Positions 59,401 to 64,000 of a DNA stretch of 64,000 bases are shown piece after piece. Within the stretch, counting starts at the first letter, position 1, and the number at the start of each line of letters is the position of its first letter. The notes under the pieces are model-generated. The model was not told the DNA's origin and ran no database searches. It saw only the letters and a list, made by a program, of their open reading frames with translations. The position numbers were made by a program, and so were the translations under genes. This DNA is from Hoplostethus atlanticus (taxonomy: Eukaryota; Chordata; Actinopteri; Trachichthyiformes; Trachichthyidae): assembly GCA_034670405.1 (NCBI GenBank), contig JAXDDX010000012.1, positions 3,255,001 through 3,319,000 on the forward strand, read 5' to 3'.

Positions 59401-61661
59401 AAAATGTGAGTTAGCGATAGTTAGTTCCTCCTAAAACTATAAATGCTCCTGTGGGCATTTTGGCTTTGTTGTCTCATGTTTGTTTGGGGAGTTTTGGGCA
59501 AGAGGAGGAATATTGGGTCCCTACACTCAACTGTATTTTTAAAAAGCTTTTACAATTTGACTGGGGAAGCCTAATTGGGGATAAATATGTTGGTGTCTAC
59601 CAGCCTTTAATGTGGATGAGAGGGTAATCTGAAATTGTAATGCTGTTGTAGATCACCAATTGTTTTTGTGCTCTTTTCTCTTCATAATGTCGCTTGACTC
59701 TCTTGATGTCTGCTCTCCATAAATGATACAAGAGTGGATCATTAGGAAGTTAAACGAGAGAGCGTAGTCTAAATTTGGCCTGCGAAACTTGAAGGAATAA
59801 TTCTGTGCCCTGAAGGAGAAGGCTCTTTTCTTGGATCTGTAAAATAGCAGGTCTGTATTCATCGAGGGCTTGATCTAATTTTAGACATGATCCCCCCCCC
59901 CCAACCCCAAACTTAATCTTTTGCACTGAATGATAAAATATGAAATACCATAAGGTTATGTCCCCCGAAGCACTGGAATTAAGCTCCATTACGTGTGATG
60001 ATGTTCAGATTTCAGACATGGGCTGATGTGGGGCTGATGTGATGATGACTAACTCAGCTGTTGTTCTTCCCTGGGTATTGATCTGTGTTCATGTTCCTCC
60101 GCGGGGCAGAGGCGGTGCAACGGCGTCACGTTCATCATACCCACCTCTGACCCAAGTGACTCAGTGTCTTGTTTTTGTCCCTGTCCTGTTTTGTTGTCTT
60201 CCTCTTCTTACCTTGTTCTTCCAGGGCGAAGGAATGTTGCCTTATTTTGCTAACTTCCGTCTGCTTGCTGAGTTTTCCACCCCATGTGTGAACAAGCGGT
60301 ACGTACTTCGATACCACAACCCGTGCATTGGGTCCTCATATTCAGGGTTGGGGTCAGCTTACAACATTTCTGGAGGTTGTGTGTCAAGAGTTGTATTAAT
60401 AGCCAGGAGTAATATTAATAAAAAACTTTGCAAGCTATTTTGTCTTCTTTTTTGTGTTTTTGTTCTACCTTTAAGTTGAAGTAGATAATCTACAGTTTAG
60501 AAGGCACTACTGGACCTCATTTTATGAGAGAAAATGTTTTTTGCAATAGTAACGCATGAGTTACTATTACATCTATAGCCAAAAGGCATAGTTGTCCTTA
60601 TGTGTCCCTCTTACATAGCGTGCATTACATAGCCTACAATGTAATGCAATGCCTTTTTTTTTATCTTGTGCGGCTTCAAGACAATAATGATTATTACAGC
60701 AGTGCCATTGCAACACAGCACAGTTTCTCCATTTATGAGAAAAAATGTATTTCTTAACATTTCACAGACAGATTTTAGACAGATGTGACTGAAGGCCAAT
60801 TAAAGGGAAAATAAATCACCAGAGGCTGTAAATATTTTGGAATATTTGCCCCTTAATCTGCACACAAGTGGGGGAAAAAAGATTTAAGCTGGCAAGTAAA
60901 TTATGGATCACTGTCTTCCTGGCTATGTGTGTCAGCTGGTTCTTTAGGATGTTGGGTCTCCCCACATCCTTCTTACACCTTTCCCTTTATCTGGGTGCGA
61001 GTTTAAGTCATTCATAAAGAGTTTATAAAGTTAAAACGTGCGCTTCATTTGCCCAAAGCAATTTGGCACAGAGGAGTTTTTTGTGTGAGGGCCTGTTGAC
61101 ATATATTTATTGCATGCTGCATTAAATAGCGTGTTTGTGTTGTGTAATGTGTTTGCCCAGTTTACCGGGAATACATTTTCTACCACAAAATGGACCGAGG
61201 CAAACCATAAGTCATAGTCCTGATGTTCATATTATGTTTTTTTGTAATGTGTTAAGGTACTCCAGGTGGTCCTCCTTATTTTTCATTGTTCTCTCTTAAT
61301 CCGACTCTCCACTGTTGTCTTGACTATTGTGTTGTGTTTCAGCTGGTTCCTTGAGGTGCTTGGTTACCCCAGGTCCTCACGACCCAACATGGCTAATGGT
61401 GTTGCCATGGCGGCAGTCTTTTTCCTGGTTCGCATCGCTGTCATGCCGGTCTACTATACTCGTATGTACGCTGTCTACGGCACTGAAGCCTTCTACCTAG
61501 TGCCCTGGGGTGGCCGTGTAGCCTGGATCTGCTCCAGTATCTGCTTGGATATCATGAACGTTATGTGGATGCACAAGATTGCCCGCGGCTGCTACAAGGT
61601 GCTGCGCTCGGGACACCGGAGTAAAGCCGACACACTTCAGGAGAATGGGAAGACTGATTAA
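50267..61661 (+). CDS. tlcd4: TLC domain-containing protein 4 (TMEM56), 6 coding exons, complete
   Basis: Multi-pass endomembrane protein of the TRAM/LAG1/CLN8 family; its biochemical role is poorly known. Seen: exons 50267-50421, 53584-53673, 53954-54012, 55144-55238, 60225-60298 and 61343-61661 join to 264 codons (263 residues), the length I recall for mammalian TMEM56. Conserved motifs are [19 protein letters not shown] (after TM1), [20 protein letters not shown] with the paired His at 121-122, [14 protein letters not shown] and [15 protein letters not shown] near the end. Hydrophobic spans fit five to six membrane helices. The start is the ATG in gccATGgac at 50267, giving [20 protein letters not shown], similar to the known N-terminus. 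Whether it is the a or b teleost copy is not decided. Confidence 0.95.
50460..50725 (+). repeat. Dispersed repeat of unknown family, copy A
   Basis: It shares ordered blocks with 55915-56125: ggaatgtcctatgggctg, gcagagcagaatg, gggttgttttg, and gtcaacccacatatttcctg. It lies in tlcd4 intron 1. Confidence 0.5.
51928..52049 (+). mobile_element. tRNA-derived SINE (V-SINE type)
   Basis: A tRNA-like head with A box (tcagctcagtaggtagagc) and B box (gggttcgatcccc), followed by ttttggataaaagcgtctgc and taaatgactgtaatgta, the well-known teleost SINE tail. The anticodon arm is degraded, so it is not a tRNA gene. Confidence 0.85.
53584..53673 (+). CDS. tlcd4: tlcd4 coding exon 2
   Basis: Acceptor tgtttcag, donor tg|gtgaga. 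It completes Arg and encodes [20 protein letters not shown] (TM2) and DNAVNEDPV, ending in a split Trp codon. Confidence 0.94.
53954..54012 (+). CDS. tlcd4: tlcd4 coding exon 3
   Basis: 59 bases, acceptor tcaacag, donor g|gtgaga: [20 protein letters not shown], matching the mammalian WGGPSLANVNIAIASGYLIS segment. Confidence 0.93.
54063..54557. repeat. Long inverted repeat in tlcd4 intron 3
   Basis: The left arm (54063-54211) and right arm (54426-54557) are reverse complements with only a few substitutions over about 130 bp and one 16-bp insertion in the left arm. The loop of about 210 bp contains a retroelement-like tail (ccaataaagcccctttgaat). Confidence 0.92.
55144..55238 (+). CDS. tlcd4: tlcd4 coding exon 4 (His-His motif)
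   Basis: 95 bases, acceptor tttttttcag, donor ctg|gtgagt. [20 protein letters not shown] then [12 protein letters not shown]. The HH pair is the conserved TLC-domain feature. Confidence 0.95.
55915..56125 (+). repeat. Dispersed repeat of unknown family, copy B
   Basis: Diverged partner of the copy at 50460-50725, same strand, in tlcd4 intron 4. Confidence 0.5.
56126..60224 (+). other. tlcd4 intron 4, nothing recognised
   Basis: AT-rich intron with C runs at 56475 and 59890. No exon, RNA gene or repeat could be identified. Confidence 0.55.
60225..60298 (+). CDS. tlcd4: tlcd4 coding exon 5
   Basis: 74 bases, acceptor cttccag, donor cg|gtacgt. [20 protein letters not shown] then CVNKR, matching mammalian YIGNFRLLAELSSPFVNQR. 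Confidence 0.94.
61343..61661 (+). CDS. tlcd4: tlcd4 last coding exon
   Basis: 319 bases, acceptor tgtttcag. It contains [15 protein letters not shown], two hydrophobic spans, [36 protein letters not shown] and ends LQENGKTD-stop, parallel to the mammalian SLQNGKLD end. Confidence 0.96.
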
Positions 61662-63190
61662 GAAAGCCAGGATGTCAGTAGTGAAGAAACACCTCAACAG
61701 CCAAGAAGACGTCACTCTGTGCACCGTGAGCACCGTCTTGGACCCTTACCGGCCAGGCTGTTTTAATGGCAGCAAATTTGGGAAGTACTCCATTAAAGGA
61801 TTGGGCATATTACAGGAAAATGGCTGTTTTTTGTGGAAAAGAGAGAACAGTGCATGGCCAATACATTTTTTCTCTTTAACAATTCACCACTCAAAATAAG
61901 AGATCAGTCCGGGACAATGGACTGTTATCCCAAACACAAATTTTCAAAAGGTTTACCGTTCTTTTATCATACTTCAAAGATATATTGTTCTGGAAAGAAC
62001 TTTATGGACCTCTCGCTTTAATTTAGTTTTCTTTTCAAAATAATTATGGCTGCCAGAGTCCCAGAGTTTAAATGATTGAACACATGAGGGGACCTCAATA
62101 GTGCTCAGTGATTCCTCAGTAACGGTCAGTGCCATAACTTTCATGTCAAATGCCCATTGAGGGGGAAGAGTCCAGCGCCTCATTTTCCTCAGTAAATCAT
62201 GAGCTAATTGCCACGGACAAGACTGAGGTGGGATTGGATTGCATCAAGCGCAGTCACAGTTCTTCAACTCCTACTGTCATTCACTAAAGAGGTTCTTTTA
62301 AACATCCGGTCTTGAAGTTTGTTGAAATAGACAAAATGTGTCCCTGCCCCCATTGTATTTAAATGGGAAACTTGAATGCTGTATGGTTGAAAGGGCATTG
62401 GCATATTGTATGTATATTTCTTTCCTGTTGTCTCGCTGGGGTCCAGGCATATGGGTTTTTAAAGATTCAAGTGATTATAGATATCTGTTTTTAATGAAAA
62501 GGAGACTGATGTGCAATTGCCTGGTATACTGTACCTTAGGATACTGAGGCTGAACGAATGTGTTTGTATACTGAGAAAAGCAATGCAAGGAGAAGCGCTC
62601 ATTTAACTCAATTAAATGTTGAGGCAACAATTTACATCAGCTTTGTAAATCCACATGATTTAACGTGTATGCAACCTGATATTTAATGTAATGACCATAC
62701 AAATCACAAAATATCACATTGCATACCCAAAGATAGATTGTTAACTCACTATTTTAAGTGGGGGGTGGCGTTATGTTTTCCACATTGTGCAGTGCATGTT
62801 CGGGGGTGACACTGATCTTCAGTGCTGACTTGGAATCAGTGTCATAGACCCCAAATTGTATTATTTTGTGGGAAAACAGCAAAAATGGTCACGCCTTTTG
62901 CATTCTACATCCACAGGCCAAGAGGTTATAGTGGGAGGTGTTAGCGGGATTCTGACACTCTTCTGTTCTGTCATTATCTACTATTAGCTCTGATGCAGAT
63001 GCTGTATAAACTTGAGGTTTATATCACATTCACAAATATATATGATATAGTTTTTGGGCACACACTGTTTATTTTACCCCTGTACAACATTTGCCCACAA
63101 GCTGCATGCTGCTATTTTCGTTTTAAAGGTTTGTATTTTCCATGAAGGGATTGGAAATCTTAGCCAGCAAATAAAAATTGATACATGCTA
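61662..63190 (+). other. tlcd4: tlcd4 3' untranslated region
   Basis: About 1.5 kb without coding structure. AATAAA at 63170-63175 is the likely poly(A) signal. No mobile element was recognised. Confidence 0.65.
63170..63175 (+). terminator. tlcd4: Poly(A) signal of tlcd4
   Basis: AATAAA in caaataaaaattg, about 1.5 kb after the stop codon. Confidence 0.5.
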
Positions 63191-64000
63191 GAAATCTATT
63201 TGATATTGAATGTTTTTCCCTCCTGATTTTAGTTTTCTGTGAAGGTCAAAGAAACATTAGTGTTTCAGATGGTAAATGTTCTGTGTTTTTCAAAAACGTC
63301 TGGTTTTCTAGCACTGCAAAGAGTCTCTGCATCATATATAATATATTATTGCCACTCATGATGTGTACTTTCATGTTTCTTCATTGGCTGGATTCATGAT
63401 AGGCGACTTGAGAATTGAGTGTGATTGTGGGTGAATATCAATCTGTGAAAAAGGTTTCAATATAATTCACTCAATATAATTGGTTTTTTTTATGCTTCTG
63501 GCTAGAACGTTTTAGTGTTGAACAACATGAAATACATTCAGCAGAGGAACAGTTTAGTTAAAAAAACATCTAACAACAAAATTAACTTTGTTCGAATGAA
63601 ACGTTTAATTTAAATGTAACTTCATTTATAAACACATACTTGAATTTTCATTGTAGTTTTATATTTATGTATCCTATACATCCAAACCCACTTCCAAATG
63701 GTTTGTGACACAGAAATGGAGAAGTCCAGTCTTGAAGGTAGGCCTTGCCATGGTAAGCATTTAATTTTGTGCTTTGTTGCCTTTTTAAAACACGTTTTGA
63801 ATGCACAGTAAATATTTTTGTTTATCTAACTCCTCACAATACTGAAAAAAATGTGCCATTTTCAGCGCTTTTTGTTGCCTGTCTTCATACAACTGTGTCA
63901 ACCTGCAAACCTGATTAGCTGGCTCAGATCAGATCTAACTAACCTGGCACAGTATGACTATAGACTCGGTTCGGTTTGGTTTGGTACGACAGTGTGAAAG
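63191..64000. other. Downstream of tlcd4, nothing recognised
   Basis: AT-rich. The last 35 bases (actcggttcggtttggtttg...) look like the edge of a repeat that continues beyond the window. Confidence 0.4.

Noticed and set aside
63960-64000. Start of another hAT element (ggttcggtttggtttggtac)
   Set aside because: It resembles subterminal repeats of the element at 23967, but the window ends before borders can be seen.

Overview
The window looks like vertebrate, almost certainly teleost fish, nuclear DNA. It has small coding exons with GT/AG borders in long introns, very dense (CA)n/(TG)n microsatellites, fish-type hAT elements with 8-bp target duplications, tRNA-derived SINEs and typical fish retroelement tails. 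There is no prokaryotic-style operon. The species cannot be named from sequence alone.

Two protein-coding genes lie on the + strand. (1) About 2.5-37.7 kb is a PHLDB2 (LL5-beta) gene, cut at its 5' end by the window edge. I chain 23 coding exons (2504-35348) in one continuous reading frame, about 1,478 codons. The order is an FHA-like domain (3 exons), a long Ser/Pro-rich region (exon of 409 codons), coiled coils, a second low-complexity region, a third coiled coil and a C-terminal PH domain. The body resembles mammalian PHLDB2 more than PHLDB1, yet it is preceded by FHA exons of the kind I know from PHLDB1. (2) About 41.7-63.2 kb is TLCD4 (TMEM56), a 263-residue TLC-domain membrane protein in 6 coding exons (50267-61661), with a probable noncoding first exon ending at 41974.

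Layout: 1-2503, intron with a TTAA-flanked DNA element; 2504-35348, phldb2; 35349-about 37660, its 3' UTR; 37.7-41.6 kb, intergenic with a short-TIR element and retroelement tails; 41.7-50.2 kb, candidate tlcd4 promoter and 5' intron filled with repeats; 50.27-61.66 kb, tlcd4 coding exons; then its 3' UTR to about 63.19 kb. The two genes are tandem and nothing suggests they are functionally linked: LL5-beta is a cortical PIP3-binding scaffold, TLCD4 an endomembrane protein of poorly known role.

Most unusual points: splice acceptors preceded by pure (TG)n and matching donors followed by (AC)n, an arrangement suited to structure-assisted splicing; a duplicated mini-exon at 22504; an in-frame cassette-exon candidate at 31605-31757; four hAT-type elements, one carrying a Gypsy-like LTR, tRNA-Pro primer site and gag start, another keeping a BED zinc-finger transposase remnant only 82 bp upstream of the first tlcd4 coding exon; and a near-perfect long inverted repeat in tlcd4 intron 3.
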